Positions 19,207 through 29,479 of a stretch of DNA of 64,000 nucleotides are shown one piece after another. A program made the translations under genes and the position numbers. Under the pieces are notes generated by a model. The model searched no databases and was not told the DNA's origin. It saw nothing but the letters and a program-made list of their open reading frames with translations. This stretch comes from Pseudomonas protegens CHA0 (GTDB lineage Bacteria; Pseudomonadota; Gammaproteobacteria; Pseudomonadales; Pseudomonadaceae). Numbering within the stretch: position 1 is the stretch's first letter; each line of letters opens with the position of its first letter. Location: positions 5,835,001 through 5,899,000 of the forward strand of contig NC_021237.1 in NCBI RefSeq assembly GCF_000397205.1, in the 5' to 3' direction.

Positions 19207-19547
19207 TAGCCTTCCTTCATTGATTCGAGGGGGAGCAAAGGACCGATTCTACCCATCTGATCAAGCCCGGGAGAACCCAGGCAGATCCGAGCGGTCTGTT
19301 GCTTGCGCCAACTGGCGCCAACACAACCCGCAGACTTGACTAAAATCAATGATTGAACGAACCGATCAGCAAGCCATGTCAGGCTTTTCCCATATCCATG
19401 GACGAAGCAGGACATAGGCTCGACAACCGGGAGTAGCGCGCTCTGGTTTGATCTGGTAAGTTCGCCCGCTTGCAGCCGCAGGGCCGGCAAGTGTCGGAGA
19501 TGGAGCAATCCTGCGCAATGGATTACAAGAGTAGAGGCGGTCCATTC
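19207..19547 (+). other. Intergenic region before dksA
   Basis: 341 bases between divergent genes. It must hold promoters for dksA and for the aminotransferase-sfsA pair. I see a short inverted repeat (CGCCAACTGGCGCC) near 19306-19320 and TTGACT near 19335, but no convincing -10 for either direction, and no gene. Confidence 0.4.
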
Positions 19548-19988
19548 ATGCCCACCCAAGCAAAGCAACAGATTCAATCGATCAGCGGTTTTGAACCTTA
19601 CGTTGAAACTGCGGGCGAAGAGTACATGGGCAAGCCCATGCGCGAGCACTTCACCAAGATCCTGAACAAGTGGAAACAGGACTTGATGCAGGAAGTCGAC
19701 CGCACTGTTGATCACATGAAAGACGAAGCGGCCAACTTCCCCGACCCGGCTGACCGTGCCAGCCAGGAAGAAGAGTTCAGCCTCGAACTGCGGGCCCGCG
19801 ATCGCGAGCGCAAGTTGATCAAGAAGATCGACAAGACCCTGCAACTGATCGAAGACGAAGAATACGGCTGGTGCGAATCCTGCGGCGTCGAGATCGGTAT
19901 CCGCCGGCTGGAAGCCCGCCCAACCGCCGACATGTGCGTCGACTGCAAGACACTGGCGGAAATCAAGGAAAAACAGGTCGGCAAATAA
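19548..19988 (+). CDS. dksA: RNA polymerase-binding transcription factor DksA
   Basis: DksA inserts a coiled coil into the RNA polymerase secondary channel and, with ppGpp, mediates the stringent response. It has 146 residues. The coiled-coil tip with acidic residues (DPADRASQEEE) lies mid-protein and the four-cysteine zinc finger CESCG...CVDCK near the C-terminus, so this is the zinc-containing form. The ATG at 19548 gives MPTQAKQ, as in other pseudomonads; the frame stays open upstream. An isolated gene followed by a terminator. Confidence 0.96.
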   Translation: MPTQAKQQIQSISGFEPYVETAGEEYMGKPMREHFTKILNKWKQDLMQEVDRTVDHMKDEAANFPDPADRASQEEEFSLELRARDRERKLIKKIDKTLQLIEDEEYGWCESCGVEIGIRRLEARPTADMCVDCKTLAEIKEKQVGK

Positions 19989-20005
19989 TCGCCGGCTGGA
20001 ACCTG

Positions 20006-20036
20006 AAACGGAGCGTACCCACGCTCCGTTTTCGTT
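20006..20036 (+). terminator. dksA terminator
   Basis: An 11-bp stem (AAACGGAGCGT and complement) with an ACCC loop, followed by TTCGTTT, starts 18 bases past the dksA stop. Confidence 0.8.
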
Positions 20037-20126
20037 TCTGCCTTCCCTGCAAGAGCAAGCCCGCTCGCCAAAGCGATCCCCCGGCACCATCGTCACCCCG
20101 GGGCCAGACGAAGTAACATCCGCTCC

Positions 20127-21023
20127 ATGACTGCCTCCACCTCTTCCTCGTACATCGGGCGCTTCGCCCCCACTCCCAGCGGCTATCTGCATTTCGGCTC
20201 TCTGGTTGCCGCGCTTGCCTCCTATCTTGATGCCCGCGCCGTCGGCGGCCGCTGGCTGCTGCGCATGGAGGACCTTGACCCGCCTCGGGAAGAGCCCGGT
20301 GCCCAGGCGGCCATTCTCAAGGCTCTGGAAAGCTACGGCTTCGAATGGGACGGGCAGATGATCCGCCAGAGCGATCGCCACGACGCCTATGGCGAAGTCC
20401 TCAATCGCCTGTTCCAGCAGGGCCTGGCCTATGCCTGCACCTGTTCGCGCAAACAGCTGGAGCCCTACCATGGCATTTACCCGGGACTGTGCCGCAACCT
20501 CGGCCACGCCCAGGACGACGCCGCGATCCGCCTGCGGGTACCCGAACTGGAGTATCGCTTCGTCGACCGGGTCCAGGGCGAATACCGCCAGCACCTGGGC
20601 CGGGAAGTGGGGGACTTCGTGATCCGCCGCCGCGACGGTCTCTACGCTTACCAACTGGCCGTGGTGCTCGACGATGCCTGGCAAGGCATCACTGATATCG
20701 TGCGCGGCGCCGACCTGCTGGATTCCACACCGCGCCAGCTGTACCTGCAGGAACTGCTGGGCCTTTCCCAGCCCCGCTACTTGCATGTACCGCTGATCAC
20801 CCAGCCGGACGGGCACAAACTGGGCAAGTCCTACCGCTCGCCCCCGCTGACCGAGGATCAGGCCCCGCCCCTGCTGCTGCGCGCCCTGCGGGCACTGGGC
20901 CAGAAGCCACCGGCCGACCTCGATGGCGCCAGCGTCGCGCAGATAATGGCCTGGGGCATGGCCCACTGGGATGCCGCCCTGATTCCACGCACACTGAGCG
21001 TGCCGGAAGCGCAATTAAGCTGA
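20127..21023 (+). CDS. gluQ: Glutamyl-Q tRNA(Asp) synthetase
   Basis: A glutamyl-tRNA synthetase catalytic-domain paralogue that attaches glutamate to queuosine in tRNA(Asp). At 298 residues it lacks the anticodon-binding domain. The class I motif is PTPSGYLHFGSL, with the degenerate KMSKS-like HKLGKSYR near residue 230. The usual dksA-gluQ order is conserved. Confidence 0.95.
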   Translation: MTASTSSSYIGRFAPTPSGYLHFGSLVAALASYLDARAVGGRWLLRMEDLDPPREEPGAQAAILKALESYGFEWDGQMIRQSDRHDAYGEVLNRLFQQGLAYACTCSRKQLEPYHGIYPGLCRNLGHAQDDAAIRLRVPELEYRFVDRVQGEYRQHLGREVGDFVIRRRDGLYAYQLAVVLDDAWQGITDIVRGADLLDSTPRQLYLQELLGLSQPRYLHVPLITQPDGHKLGKSYRSPPLTEDQAPPLLLRALRALGQKPPADLDGASVAQIMAWGMAHWDAALIPRTLSVPEAQLS

Positions 21024-21100
21024 CGCCACTTGCAGCTTGGCGCCCATCCGTTACCATCGCCGCACGTTTTCGGGCACGCACACAATAAAGAGAGGCCGAG

Positions 21101-21277
21101 ATGTACATCTATCGCTTGGTCCTGCTCCTGGTAGTGGGGATCTATCTGTTCTCCCCCGCCATCATGGATTGGTGGATCGATGCTACTGGCGCCTGGTATC
21201 GCCCGTATCTGCTCTGGCTGATTCTGATCGTCGTGACCTTCATCCTGCAGAGCCAAAAAGATGCCGATGAGCTTTAG
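21101..21277 (+). CDS. Small membrane protein upstream of and overlapping cbrA (CbrX-like)
   Basis: A 58-residue protein with two hydrophobic segments, about 5-18 and 36-49, separated by an aromatic loop (MDWWIDATGAWYRPY). GAGAGGCCGAG precedes the ATG. The stop lies inside the start region of cbrA, overlapping it by 11 bases, so translation is probably coupled. I recall a small gene at this place in P. putida being called cbrX and shown to affect cbrA translation. The function of the peptide itself is unknown. Confidence 0.8.
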   Translation: MYIYRLVLLLVVGIYLFSPAIMDWWIDATGAWYRPYLLWLILIVVTFILQSQKDADEL

Positions 21278-24215
21278 CCTGCCCCAGATGATCCTGATCA
21301 GCGCCGCCTACCTGGCGGTGCTGTTCGGCGTTGCCTGGATCAGTGAGCGCGGGATGATCCCCCGCTCGATCATTCGCCACCCGCTGACCTACACCCTGTC
21401 ACTCGGGGTCTATGCCAGTGCCTGGGCGTTCTACGGCACGGTTGGCCTGGCCTACCAGTACGGCTATGGCTTCCTGTCCAGTTACCTGGGGGTTTCCGGG
21501 GCCTTCCTGCTGGCACCGGTACTGCTCTACCCGATCCTGAAAATCACCCGCACCTACCAGCTGTCATCCCTGGCCGACCTGTTCGCCTTCCGTTTTCGCA
21601 GTACCTGGGCCGGTGCGCTGACCACGATCTTCATGCTGATCGGCGTGCTGCCATTACTGGCGCTGCAGATCCAGGCCGTGGCCGACTCCATTGGCATTCT
21701 CACCCACGAGCCGGTGCAGCATCGGGTGGCGCTGAGCTTTTGCGCGCTGATCACCTTGTTCACGATCTTCTTCGGCTCGCGGCATATCGCCACCCGGGAA
21801 AAACATGAAGGCCTGGTGTTCGCCATTGCCTTCGAATCGGTGATCAAGCTGATCGCCATTGGCGGTGTCGGCCTGTACGCGCTGTACGGGGTATTCGACG
21901 GCCCGCAACAGCTGGAACTCTGGCTGCTGCAGAACCAGACTGCCCTTGCCGCACTGCATACACCCCTTCAGGAAGGCCCGTGGCGCACCCTGCTACTGGT
22001 GTTCTTCGCCTCGGCGATCGTCATGCCGCACATGTACCACATGACCTTTACCGAGAACCTCAACCCTCGCGCCCTGGTCAGCGCCAGTTGGGGGCTGCCG
22101 CTGTTCCTGCTGCTGATGAGCCTGGCAGTGCCGCTGATTCTCTGGGCCGGCCTCAAGCTCGGCGCTACCACCAACCCGGAATACTTCACCCTGGGCATCG
22201 GCATCGCCGCCAACAGCCCGGCCCTGGCTCTGCTGGCCTATGTCGGCGGGCTGTCGGCCGCCAGCGGCCTGATCATCGTCACCACCCTGGCGCTCTCGGG
22301 GATGGCCCTGAACCACCTGGTGCTGCCGCTCTACCAGCCGCCGGCGGAGGGCAACATCTACCGCTGGCTGAAGTGGACCCGCCGCGCCCTGATCGTCGCC
22401 ATTATCATGGCCGGCTACGCCTTCTACCTGCTGCTGGGCGCCGAGCAGGACCTGGCCAACCTGGGGATCGTGGCCTTCGTCGCCACCCTGCAATTTCTTC
22501 CGGGCGTGCTGTCGGTACTGTACTGGCCGACCGCCAACCGCCGGGGCTTCATCGCCGGCCTGCTGGCGGGGATCCTGGTGTGGCTGGTGACCATGCTGCT
22601 GCCGTTGATCGGCAACCTGCAGGGTTTCTACATCCCGCTGCTGAACATGATCTACGTCCTGGACGACACCAGTTGGCATATGGCGGCCATCGCCTCGCTG
22701 GCGGCCAACGTCCTGATGTTCACCCTGATCTCGCTGTTCACCAATGCCAGCACCGAGGAGGCCAGCGCCGCCGAAGCCTGTGCCGTGGACAACGTGCGCC
22801 GTCCGCAGCGCCGGGAACTGCACGCCGCCTCGCCCCAGGAGTTCGCCACCCAACTGGCCAAGCCGCTGGGGGCCAAGGCAGCCCAGAAGGAAGTGGAGCA
22901 GGCCCTGCGAGATCTGTATCTGCCCTTTGACGAACGCCGACCTTACGCCCTGCGGCGCCTGCGCGACCGCATCGAAGCCAACCTGTCCGGATTGATGGGC
23001 CCCAGCGTCGCCCAGGACATGGTGGAAACCTTCCTGCCCTACAAGGCCGGTGGAGAAAACTACGTCACCGAGGACATCCACTTCATCGAAAGCCGGCTGG
23101 AGGACTACCACTCACGCCTCACCGGCCTGGCCGCCGAGCTCGATGCCCTGCGCCGCTATCACCGGCAAACCCTGCAAGAGCTGCCGATGGGGGTCTGCTC
23201 CCTGGCCAAGGACCAGGAGATCCTCATGTGGAACAAGGCCATGGAGGAGCTCACCGGCATACCAGCCCAGCACGTGGTGGGCTCACGCCTGAGCACCATT
23301 ACCAACCCGTGGAAGGACCTGCTGCAGGGCTTTATCAACCTGCCGGACGAACACTTGCACAAACAGCACCTGGCCCTCGATGGCCAGACCCGCTGGCTGA
23401 ACCTGCACAAGGCCGCCATCGATGAGCCTCTGGCCCCGGGCAACAGCGGCCTGGTACTGCTGGTGGAAGACCTGACCGAAACCCAGACCCTGGAAGACAA
23501 GCTGGTGCACTCCGAACGCTTGGCCAGCATCGGGCGCCTGGCGGCCGGGGTGGCCCATGAGATCGGCAACCCGATTACCGGCATCGCCTGCCTGGCGCAG
23601 AACCTGCGCGAAGAACGGGAAGAGGACGGCGAACTGACGGAAATCAGCGAGCAGATCCTCGAACAGACCAAACGCATCTCGCGTATCGTCCAGTCGCTGA
23701 TGAGCTTCGCCCACGCCGGCAGCCATCAGCACAACGACGAGGCGGTGTGCCTGGCCGAAGTGGCCCAGGACGCCATTGGCCTGCTGGCGTTGAACCGGCG
23801 CAATTTCGAGGTGCAGTTCTTCAACCTGTGCGATCCCGACCACTGGGTCGACGGTGATCCCCAGCGCCTTGCCCAGGTACTGATCAACCTCCTTTCCAAC
23901 GCCCGCGACGCCTCCCCTCCTGGCAGCGCGGTACGCGTCAAGAGCGAGGCTTTCGAGCACACGGTCGACCTGATCGTGGAGGACGAAGGCAGCGGCATTC
24001 CGAAGAACATCATGGACCGATTGTTCGAACCGTTTTTCACCACCAAGGACCCTGGGGAAGGCACCGGTCTGGGCCTTGCACTGGTCTATTCCATCGTTGA
24101 AGAGCATTATGGACAAATCACCATCGACAGCCCGGCCGATCCTCAAAGCCAACGCGGCACCCGTATCCGGGTGACTTTACCGCGTCATGTCGAAGCGACG
24201 TCCGCTGTGAACTGA
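21267..24215 (+). CDS. cbrA: Sensor histidine kinase CbrA with SLC5-like transporter domain
   Basis: CbrA controls carbon/nitrogen balance with CbrB. It has 982 residues: a sodium/solute symporter-like domain of about 13 membrane helices (1-500), a STAC-like linker, a PAS domain (about 625-740), a HisKA domain with [14 protein letters not shown] (phosphorylated His near 764), and a HATPase domain with [17 protein letters not shown] and [10 protein letters not shown]. An ATG two codons upstream (21261) is possible; I chose [10 protein letters not shown] as in homologues. The transporter domain is reported to relate to histidine uptake. It is followed by cbrB after 22 bases. Confidence 0.95.
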   Translation: MSFSLPQMILISAAYLAVLFGVAWISERGMIPRSIIRHPLTYTLSLGVYASAWAFYGTVGLAYQYGYGFLSSYLGVSGAFLLAPVLLYPILKITRTYQLSSLADLFAFRFRSTWAGALTTIFMLIGVLPLLALQIQAVADSIGILTHEPVQHRVALSFCALITLFTIFFGSRHIATREKHEGLVFAIAFESVIKLIAIGGVGLYALYGVFDGPQQLELWLLQNQTALAALHTPLQEGPWRTLLLVFFASAIVMPHMYHMTFTENLNPRALVSASWGLPLFLLLMSLAVPLILWAGLKLGATTNPEYFTLGIGIAANSPALALLAYVGGLSAASGLIIVTTLALSGMALNHLVLPLYQPPAEGNIYRWLKWTRRALIVAIIMAGYAFYLLLGAEQDLANLGIVAFVATLQFLPGVLSVLYWPTANRRGFIAGLLAGILVWLVTMLLPLIGNLQGFYIPLLNMIYVLDDTSWHMAAIASLAANVLMFTLISLFTNASTEEASAAEACAVDNVRRPQRRELHAASPQEFATQLAKPLGAKAAQKEVEQALRDLYLPFDERRPYALRRLRDRIEANLSGLMGPSVAQDMVETFLPYKAGGENYVTEDIHFIESRLEDYHSRLTGLAAELDALRRYHRQTLQELPMGVCSLAKDQEILMWNKAMEELTGIPAQHVVGSRLSTITNPWKDLLQGFINLPDEHLHKQHLALDGQTRWLNLHKAAIDEPLAPGNSGLVLLVEDLTETQTLEDKLVHSERLASIGRLAAGVAHEIGNPITGIACLAQNLREEREEDGELTEISEQILEQTKRISRIVQSLMSFAHAGSHQHNDEAVCLAEVAQDAIGLLALNRRNFEVQFFNLCDPDHWVDGDPQRLAQVLINLLSNARDASPPGSAVRVKSEAFEHTVDLIVEDEGSGIPKNIMDRLFEPFFTTKDPGEGTGLGLALVYSIVEEHYGQITIDSPADPQSQRGTRIRVTLPRHVEATSAVN

Positions 24216-24237
24216 GACCGTCGAGAGAATTGAATCA

Positions 24238-25665
24238 ATGCCGCATATTCTGATCGTCGAAGACGAAACCATTATCCGCTCCGCCCTGCGCCGCCTGCTG
24301 GAACGCAACCAGTACCAGGTCAGCGAAGCCGGCTCAGTGCAGGAGGCACAGGAACGCTTCAGCATTCCCACTTTCGATCTGATCGTCAGTGACTTGCGCC
24401 TGCCAGGCGCCCCGGGCACCGAATTGATCAAGCTCGGCCAGGGCACTCCGGTGCTGATCATGACCAGCTACGCCAGCCTGCGCTCAGCCGTGGACTCGAT
24501 GAAAATGGGCGCGGTGGACTACATCGCCAAGCCGTTCGATCACGATGAAATGCTCCAGGCCGTGGCGCGGATCCTGCGGGATCGGCAAAGCGCCGAAAAT
24601 GCCCCGCCAGACCGTCCGGCCGCCAAGGCTGGCGCCACTGCGGAGCGGGCCGGTGCGGGCAACAACAATGGCGAAATCGGCATCATCGGTTCCTGCGCTC
24701 CCATGCAGGATCTGTACAGCAAGATCCGCAAAGTGGCGCCCACTGACTCCAATGTACTGATTCAGGGTGAATCCGGTACCGGCAAGGAACTGGTAGCCCG
24801 GGCCCTGCACAACCTGTCCAAGCGTGCCAAGGCACCGATGATTTCGGTGAACTGCGCAGCCATTCCGGAAACTCTGATCGAGTCCGAACTGTTCGGCCAC
24901 GAGAAAGGCGCGTTCACCGGCGCCAGCGCCGGCCGTGCCGGCCTGGTAGAAGCTGCGGACGGCGGCACCCTGTTCCTCGACGAGATTGGCGAGCTACCGC
25001 TGGAGGCGCAGGCGCGATTGCTGCGAGTACTGCAGGAAGGCGAGATCCGCCGTGTCGGCTCGGTACAGTCACAGAAAGTCGATGTGCGCCTGATTGCAGC
25101 CACTCACCGCGACCTGAAAAGCCTGTCGAAAATAGGCCAGTTCCGTGAAGACCTGTACTACCGCCTGCACGTGATTGCCCTGAAACTGCCGGCCCTGCGT
25201 GAGCGCGGTGCAGACGTCAATGAAATTGCCAATGCCTTTCTGGCCCGCCAGAGCGCGCGCGTCGGCCGCACGGACCTTAAGTTCGCCGCCGATGCAGAAC
25301 AGGCCATCCGCCATTACTCCTGGCCGGGGAACGTGCGCGAACTGGAGAACGCTGTCGAGCGTGCGGTCATTCTGTGCGAAAGCCCGGAAATCTCGGCCGA
25401 CCTGCTGGGCATCGACATCGAACTGAGCGACCTGGAAGACGACGACTTCGTCGGCCTGCCCCCACAAGCGGGTAACACCAGCCACGAACCGACCGAAGAC
25501 CTGTCCCTGGAGGACTACTTCCAGCACTTCGTCCTCGAACACCAGGACCACATGACCGAGACCGAGCTGGCACGCAAACTGGGCGTCAGCCGCAAGTGCC
25601 TGTGGGAACGTCGTCAGCGCCTGGGCATCCCACGGCGCAAGAGCGGGGTCGCCAGCGAAAGCTGA
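24238..25665 (+). CDS. cbrB: Sigma-54-dependent response regulator CbrB
   Basis: A 475-residue NtrC-family activator. The receiver domain has ILIVEDE and the acceptor aspartate in [10 protein letters not shown] (about residue 50). The AAA+ domain has Walker A GESGTGKE, an intact GAFTGA loop, and Walker [14 protein letters not shown] Fis-type HTH ([20 protein letters not shown]) lies at the C-terminus. Phosphorylated by CbrA, it activates crcZ, whose enhancer and promoter lie just downstream. Confidence 0.97.
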   Translation: MPHILIVEDETIIRSALRRLLERNQYQVSEAGSVQEAQERFSIPTFDLIVSDLRLPGAPGTELIKLGQGTPVLIMTSYASLRSAVDSMKMGAVDYIAKPFDHDEMLQAVARILRDRQSAENAPPDRPAAKAGATAERAGAGNNNGEIGIIGSCAPMQDLYSKIRKVAPTDSNVLIQGESGTGKELVARALHNLSKRAKAPMISVNCAAIPETLIESELFGHEKGAFTGASAGRAGLVEAADGGTLFLDEIGELPLEAQARLLRVLQEGEIRRVGSVQSQKVDVRLIAATHRDLKSLSKIGQFREDLYYRLHVIALKLPALRERGADVNEIANAFLARQSARVGRTDLKFAADAEQAIRHYSWPGNVRELENAVERAVILCESPEISADLLGIDIELSDLEDDDFVGLPPQAGNTSHEPTEDLSLEDYFQHFVLEHQDHMTETELARKLGVSRKCLWERRQRLGIPRRKSGVASES

Positions 25666-25713
25666 ACTACGGCTGACGAAAACGCGGGTAACACTCGCTT
25701 TTGTGAAAAAAAC

Positions 25714-25739
25714 TGTTACCTGCTCCATCGCACGTAACA
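25714..25739 (+). promoter_or_regulatory. Putative CbrB enhancer site for crcZ
   Basis: An inverted repeat TGTTAC (25714-25719), 14 bases, GTAACA (25734-25739), with a further GTAACA half site at 25688-25693. It is about 100-125 bases upstream of the crcZ -24/-12 promoter, the normal enhancer distance. From memory, CbrB binds TGTTAC/GTAACA dyads. Confidence 0.65.
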
Positions 25740-25741
25740 GG

Positions 25742-25778
25742 AACCGGGGCTAAAGGTAACGAAGCCCCGGTTTTTTTT
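25742..25778 (+). terminator. cbrB terminator
   Basis: A 10-bp stem (AACCGGGGCT and complement) with an 11-base loop, followed by eight T. It separates cbrAB from the independently transcribed crcZ. Confidence 0.88.
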
Positions 25779-25837
25779 GCCCTGAAAAACACCCAACGGC
25801 ACGCCTAACCCCTTGTTTTACTGGGGATCTCAAAAGT

Positions 25838-25853
25838 TGGCACGGCACCTGCT
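25838..25853 (+). promoter_or_regulatory. Sigma-54 promoter of crcZ
   Basis: TGGCACG-N4-CTGCT matches the -24/-12 consensus TGGCACG-N4-TTGCW with one mismatch, keeping GG and GC ten bases apart. The expected start is near 25864. Confidence 0.82.
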
Positions 25854-25863
25854 ATATGTTTGG

Positions 25864-26229
25864 TACAAGAACAATAACAAGCAATGCACAAGACAATAAA
25901 AATAAGACGAATCGACTCACGCATAATAAAAACAACACGGCGGAGGCGCAGCTAACTGATTCTTTTGGAGAGGCGTTGTATTTGGGGCTTGCCCCACAAC
26001 CAGGCCGAGAACAACAAAAACTGCCCTAAGGCAGAGCCTGAACTGGTTGGATCGAAAGGTCATTGCAACTCAGCGATCAAAGCAATCCGTTTGCTCTTGG
26101 CTCCCGATTGGGAGGGTCATCCTGGGTAAACCAGATGACAAGGGCGTTTAACAAAAACAAGAAGCCCGAAACCAATAATAAAAATAGAGCACGCAACTAT
26201 TCTGGGGGAGCTTCGGCTCCCCTTGTGGT
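25864..26229 (+). ncRNA. crcZ: CrcZ small RNA, Hfq/Crc antagonist
   Basis: About 365 bases between the sigma-54 promoter and a terminator (GGGGAGC stem, TTCG loop, 26204-26229). It is rich in A and contains five or six AAnAAnAA-type CA motifs, for example around 25867-25880, 25892-25906, 25923-25937, 26010-26020, 26151-26162 and 26171-26186. These sequester Hfq (and Crc) and relieve catabolite repression. Position after cbrB and size fit CrcZ. An open frame overlapping its 3' part has no support as a gene. Confidence 0.93.
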
Positions 26230-26409
26230 TTCCGGAATTCGTGTTTTCACTCCCCCGCCCCCATCCAACCTCGCCAAACCGCAGCTCAGCGCCAGCCTGT
26301 ACAAGTCGCGGCAGCTTCCTACACCATCCTTCGACTAAATGCTAGAATCCCCGCCCATCATGCGGCCACTCTTCGTTTTGGCCGAATATTCCTTCAAACA
26401 GTGCATCCC

Positions 26410-27801
26410 ATGCTGAAGAAGCTGTTCCAGTCATTCCGTTCTCCCTTGCGTCGTACGCAACATAAACGCAGCACGCCTGAAGTGCTCAATAGCAGCCAGC
26501 ATTCGCTGCAACGTGCCCAGTTCAGCCGGTATGCGGTGAATATCGTCGAACGCCTGCAGAACGCCGGCTACCAGGCCTACCTGGTGGGTGGCTGCGTGCG
26601 CGACATGCTGCTCAATATCACCCCCAAGGACTTCGACGTCGCCACCAGCGCCACGCCGGAACAGGTCAAGGCCGAGTTCCGTAACGCGCGCATCATTGGC
26701 CGGCGTTTCAAGCTGGTGCACATCCACTTCGGTCGCGAAATCATCGAAGTTGCGACTTTCCGCGCCAATCACCCGCAAAACGAAGACGACGAGGACAGTA
26801 ACCAGTCATCGCGCAACGAAAGCGGGCGGATCCTGCGGGACAACGTCTATGGCACCCTGGAAGAGGACGCGCAACGTCGCGACTTCACCATCAATGCCCT
26901 GTACTACGATCCGGTCAGCGAACGCATTCTCGATTACGCCAATGGCGTACACGACATTCGCAACAACCTGATCCGCCTGATCGGCGATCCTCGCCAGCGT
27001 TATCAGGAAGACCCGGTACGTATGCTTCGAGCAGTACGCTTTGCAGCAAAACTGAACTTCGGCATCGAGAAACACACCGCCGCGCCCATTCGCGAACTGG
27101 CACCGATGCTGCGGGAAATCCCCTCGGCGCGCCTGTTCGAAGAAGTGCTCAAGCTGTTCCTCTCCGGCTACGCGGCGGACACCTTCGAAATGCTGGTGGA
27201 CCTGCAACTGTTCGACCCGTTGTTCCCGGCCAGCGCCGAAGCCCTGGAGTACAACCCGACCTACACCCATACGCTGATCAGCGAAGCCTTGGTCAACACC
27301 GACCTGCGGATCAAGCAGAACAAGCCGGTGACCCCAGCCTTCCTGTTCGCCGCCCTGCTCTGGCCAGCCCTGCCGGCCCGGGTGCTGCGCCTGCAGGAGC
27401 GTGGCATGCCGCCGATTCCGGCCATGCAGGAAGCCGCCCACGAGCTGATCGCCGAACAGTGCCAGCGCATCGCTATTCCCAAGCGTTTCACCATGCCGAT
27501 CCGCGAAATCTGGGATATGCAGGAACGCCTGCCACGGCGCAGCGGCAAGCGCGCCGACCAGTTGCTGGACAATCCGCGCTTCCGCGCCGGCTACGACTTC
27601 CTGCTGCTGCGCGAAAGCGCCGGCGAGCAGACCGATGGCCTGGGAGAATGGTGGACCGACTATCAGGACGCCAATGACGCCGAACGCCGCGACATGATCC
27701 GCGACCTCAGCGGCAAGGAAGACGCCAGTGGCGCGCCACGCAAGCGCCGGCGCAGCAGCGGTGCCAAGCGCAAGCGCAGCAGCGGCGCATCGGGCGAGTA
27801 A
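26410..27801 (+). CDS. pcnB: Poly(A) polymerase I
   Basis: It adds 3' poly(A) tails that promote RNA decay. It has 463 residues. The nucleotidyltransferase superfamily signature LVGGCVRDMLL is followed by the acidic pair in PKDFDVATSA, and later RRDFTINALYYD and the RNA-binding helices. The C-terminus is very basic (RKRRRSSGAKRKRSS). I chose the ATG at 26410 (MLKKLFQSF) over a GTG three codons earlier, which lies in the upstream hairpin-rich leader. It is followed after 3 bases by folK. Confidence 0.94.
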   Translation: MLKKLFQSFRSPLRRTQHKRSTPEVLNSSQHSLQRAQFSRYAVNIVERLQNAGYQAYLVGGCVRDMLLNITPKDFDVATSATPEQVKAEFRNARIIGRRFKLVHIHFGREIIEVATFRANHPQNEDDEDSNQSSRNESGRILRDNVYGTLEEDAQRRDFTINALYYDPVSERILDYANGVHDIRNNLIRLIGDPRQRYQEDPVRMLRAVRFAAKLNFGIEKHTAAPIRELAPMLREIPSARLFEEVLKLFLSGYAADTFEMLVDLQLFDPLFPASAEALEYNPTYTHTLISEALVNTDLRIKQNKPVTPAFLFAALLWPALPARVLRLQERGMPPIPAMQEAAHELIAEQCQRIAIPKRFTMPIREIWDMQERLPRRSGKRADQLLDNPRFRAGYDFLLLRESAGEQTDGLGEWWTDYQDANDAERRDMIRDLSGKEDASGAPRKRRRSSGAKRKRSSGASGE

Positions 27802-27804
27802 TAG

Positions 27805-28284
27805 ATGGAACGCATCTACATCGGCATGGGCAGCAATCTGGCAGCCCCTGAAGCACAACTGCGCAGTGCCACCGAGGCCCTCGCGCAGTTGCCCGAAAGC
27901 CGCCTGCACGGCGTATCGGCCTTCTACCAGAGCGACTCATTGCTCCCAGGCCAGCCACGCTATACCAACGCCGTCGCGGCGCTGGACAGCGCGCTGGCGC
28001 CGCTAGCCCTGCTGGACGCCTTGCAGGCCATCGAAAACCAGCAAGGCCGCGAGCGAAATGAGCGCTGGGGCCCACGTACCCTGGATCTGGACATCCTGTT
28101 GTTCGGCGATCGACTGATCGACGAACCCCGCCTCAAAGTCCCCCATTACCACATGCAGGCGCGCCCCTTCGTGCTCTACCCGTTGGCGGAACTGGCCCCT
28201 GCCGACCTGCAACTGGCTGACGGCCGCACCCTGCACGAACTGCTCGCTGCCTGCCCATTTGTCGGCCTGGAACGCCTGGCCTGA
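27805..28284 (+). CDS. folK: 2-amino-4-hydroxy-6-hydroxymethyldihydropteridine pyrophosphokinase
   Basis: HPPK transfers pyrophosphate from ATP to hydroxymethyldihydropterin in folate synthesis. It has 159 residues, with the family signature RNERWGPRTLDLDILLFG at about 73-90, where the DLDILL aspartates bind magnesium. It begins 3 bases after pcnB, so the two are co-translated, as in most gammaproteobacteria. Confidence 0.96.
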   Translation: MERIYIGMGSNLAAPEAQLRSATEALAQLPESRLHGVSAFYQSDSLLPGQPRYTNAVAALDSALAPLALLDALQAIENQQGRERNERWGPRTLDLDILLFGDRLIDEPRLKVPHYHMQARPFVLYPLAELAPADLQLADGRTLHELLAACPFVGLERLA

Positions 28285-28300
28285 CCGCTGAAACGCATCA

Positions 28301-28678
28301 GTAACGGCGGTAACACTGGCAGCGTAACAATGCGGTAACACATCTAATTGACTTCCCGAGTTCTCCTCACGACTATAGGCGTCCCGTTGCCGCCATCACG
28401 GCGCTAAAGGGCGCAATTCAAGTGAGGCCGGTTCGCGGCGAGCCCGGGAAACGCCAGGCAGGGGCAGTTGTGCAACGGCGGTGGCACCCGCTGGCATGGC
28501 ACCTCTTCTGGGCACAGAATGATGGGCCCGACGCCACAGGCGCGACTCCCGCAAGCCCGTTCAAATCGCTTGGAACCAGGCTGTATAAGCACGACAAAAG
28601 ACCGTGCGCCTGAATAACGAAGAATCACGCGCGTTACTCGCAGTAGTTTCCAAAGCGCCTGAAATGAGGACCCCTTTC
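28301..28678 (+). promoter_or_regulatory. Intergenic promoter and leader region before panB
   Basis: 394 bases lie between folK and panB. Four GTAAC repeats occur at 28301, 28310, 28324 and 28334. TTGACT at 28348-28353 could be a -35, with GACTAT at 28371-28376 as a weak -10. The following 300 bases are GC-rich with several possible hairpins and contain no gene I can support. I recognise no known riboswitch here. A separate promoter for panBC is likely. Confidence 0.35.
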
Positions 28679-29479
28679 ATGCCAGATATCACTCTGACCA
28701 CCCTGCAAAGCCTCAAGCAGAAAGGTGAGAAAATCACCATGCTGACCTGCTACGACGCCACCTTCGCCCACACCTGCTGCGAGGCAGGCGTCGAAGTCCT
28801 GCTGGTAGGCGACTCCCTGGGCATGGTGCTGCAAGGACACGACAGCACCCTGCCCGTCAGCACCGCTGACATGGCCTATCACGTCGCGGCGGTCAAGCGC
28901 GGCAACAACGGGGCACTGATCCTGGCCGACCTGCCATTCATGTCCTACGCCACCACTGAACAGGCCCTGAGCAGTTCGGCCCAGCTGATGCAGGCCGGCG
29001 CCCATATGCTCAAGATCGAAGGCGCAGCCTGGCTGGCCGAGCCGGTGCGCCTGCTGAACGAGCGTGGAGTGCCGGTCTGCGTGCACATGGGGCTGACGCC
29101 ACAGACCGTGAACGTTCTGGGCGGCTACAAGGTGCAGGGCCGCAATGAAAGCCAGGCGCGGCAGATGCGTGCCGATGCCATCGCCCTGGAGCAGGCCGGC
29201 GCGGCAATGCTGCTGCTGGAGTGCGTGCCCAGCGAGCTGGCGGCGGAAATCACCCAGGCGGTGAAGATCCCGGTAATAGGTATCGGTGCCGGCAGTGCTA
29301 CCGACGGCCAGGTCCTGGTGCTCCACGACATGCTGGGGCTGTCCCTCAGCGGCCGCTCGCCGAAGTTCGTGAAGAACTTCATGGCAGGCAAGGACAGTAT
29401 CCAGGCCGCCTTGAGCGCCTATGTCGAAGAAGTCAAAGCCGTCACCTTCCCTGGCGCCGAACACGGGTTCTCTGCATGA
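28679..29479 (+). CDS. panB: 3-methyl-2-oxobutanoate hydroxymethyltransferase
   Basis: The first committed step of pantothenate synthesis: transfer of hydroxymethyl from methylene-tetrahydrofolate to ketoisovalerate (from the valine pathway) to give ketopantoate. It has 266 residues. Family motifs include [28 protein letters not shown] (magnesium Asp) and MLKIEGAAW. The ATG at 28679 has GAGGA upstream; the frame is open further but without a start site. It overlaps panC by four bases. Confidence 0.96.
   Translation: MPDITLTTLQSLKQKGEKITMLTCYDATFAHTCCEAGVEVLLVGDSLGMVLQGHDSTLPVSTADMAYHVAAVKRGNNGALILADLPFMSYATTEQALSSSAQLMQAGAHMLKIEGAAWLAEPVRLLNERGVPVCVHMGLTPQTVNVLGGYKVQGRNESQARQMRADAIALEQAGAAMLLLECVPSELAAEITQAVKIPVIGIGAGSATDGQVLVLHDMLGLSLSGRSPKFVKNFMAGKDSIQAALSAYVEEVKAVTFPGAEHGFSA

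Noticed and set aside
19206..21014. 602-codon open frame antisense to dksA and gluQ
   Set aside because: It runs through the dksA terminator and promoter; both sense genes are certain.
26063..26338. 91-codon open frame over the 3' half of CrcZ
   Set aside because: It runs through the CrcZ terminator, has no ribosome binding site and a low-complexity Lys/Asn content from the A-rich RNA.
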